Of a stretch of DNA of 64,000 nt, positions 62,318 to 64,000 are shown piece after piece. A program made the translations under genes and the position numbers. Within the stretch, counting starts at the first letter, position 1, and each line of letters opens with the position of its first letter. The notes under the pieces are model-generated. The model did no database searches, was not told the DNA's origin, and was given only the letters and a program-made list of their open reading frames with translations. Location: the NCBI RefSeq assembly GCF_000966285.1, contig NZ_KQ031391.1, positions 5,580,430-5,644,429 on the forward strand, in the 5' to 3' direction. The stretch is from Pseudofrankia sp. DC12. Lineage in GTDB: Bacteria; Actinomycetota; Actinomycetes; Frankiales; Frankiaceae.

Positions 62318-64000
<1,683 letters not shown>

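Overview
The window is very GC-rich DNA (roughly 70% or more by eye) with GTG and TTG starts, short intergenic gaps, tight operons with 4-nt stop/start overlaps, and typical actinobacterial families: furA-katG, BlaI-M56, DUF2236, CaiB/BaiF remnants, MptB-like mannosyltransferase, GlnR-type box, cytochrome P450 and type-B succinate dehydrogenase. This fits a chromosomal segment of a filamentous or soil actinomycete; a Frankia-like organism is my best guess, but that is inference. I see no tRNA, rRNA, CRISPR array or intact mobile element.

Layout. 1-2.6 kb: two membrane-protein genes and a GT1 glycosyltransferase. 3.0-5.7 kb: furA-katG peroxide-defence operon with a candidate operator and a long terminator palindrome. 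6.0-20.1 kb: the most interesting block, a probable sulfur-scavenging regulon. It has a LysR gene, two strong palindromes, a promoter and a Cys-Cys-Arg-ending leader peptide. An operon follows, encoding an alpha/beta hydrolase, a ketopantoate reductase-like/rhodanese fusion, an SsuD-like flavin monooxygenase and an SfnB-like acyl-CoA dehydrogenase. Next come a complete peptide/nickel-type ABC transporter, a second luciferase-like monooxygenase and a flavin reductase. 20.3-28.6 kb: stress and detoxification genes (ChaB-like, aldo/keto reductase, GNAT, SRPBCC, catalase, TetR, P450, a beta-propeller lipoprotein).

28.6-44.6 kb: mosaic DNA in which intact genes (DedA, uppP, blaI-M56, pabB, folD, MFS, AraC-amidohydrolase) alternate with many broken ones. 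The broken ones are CoA-transferase, a LacI gene with an internally inverted segment, an NTF2-like gene, TerD and its neighbour, and an SDR. 44.6-55.3 kb: a secreted beta-helix protein, a divergent marR/MFS pair, an MpaB-like oxygenase, a mannosyltransferase and the Leloir genes galT-galK, ending in a junction of an IS fragment and an SGNH-hydrolase fragment. 55.3-64 kb: DUF456 protein, amtB with a GlnR-type box, a branched-chain-type binding protein, an extra DNA polymerase III beta clamp, a LysR gene and the start of sdhC-sdhA, which runs off the window.

How the genes work together. In the 6-20 kb block the transporter would import an organosulfur compound. The flavin reductase would supply reduced flavin to the two luciferase-like monooxygenases and the SfnB-like enzyme, which would release sulfite. 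The rhodanese and hydrolase would handle sulfur transfer or side products. The leader peptide would tie expression to cysteine supply. Peroxide defence is doubled (KatG and a monofunctional catalase). Short in-frame tandem repeats recur near the N-termini of otherwise conserved proteins (GalT, SdhA, the mannosyltransferase, a luciferase-like monooxygenase).
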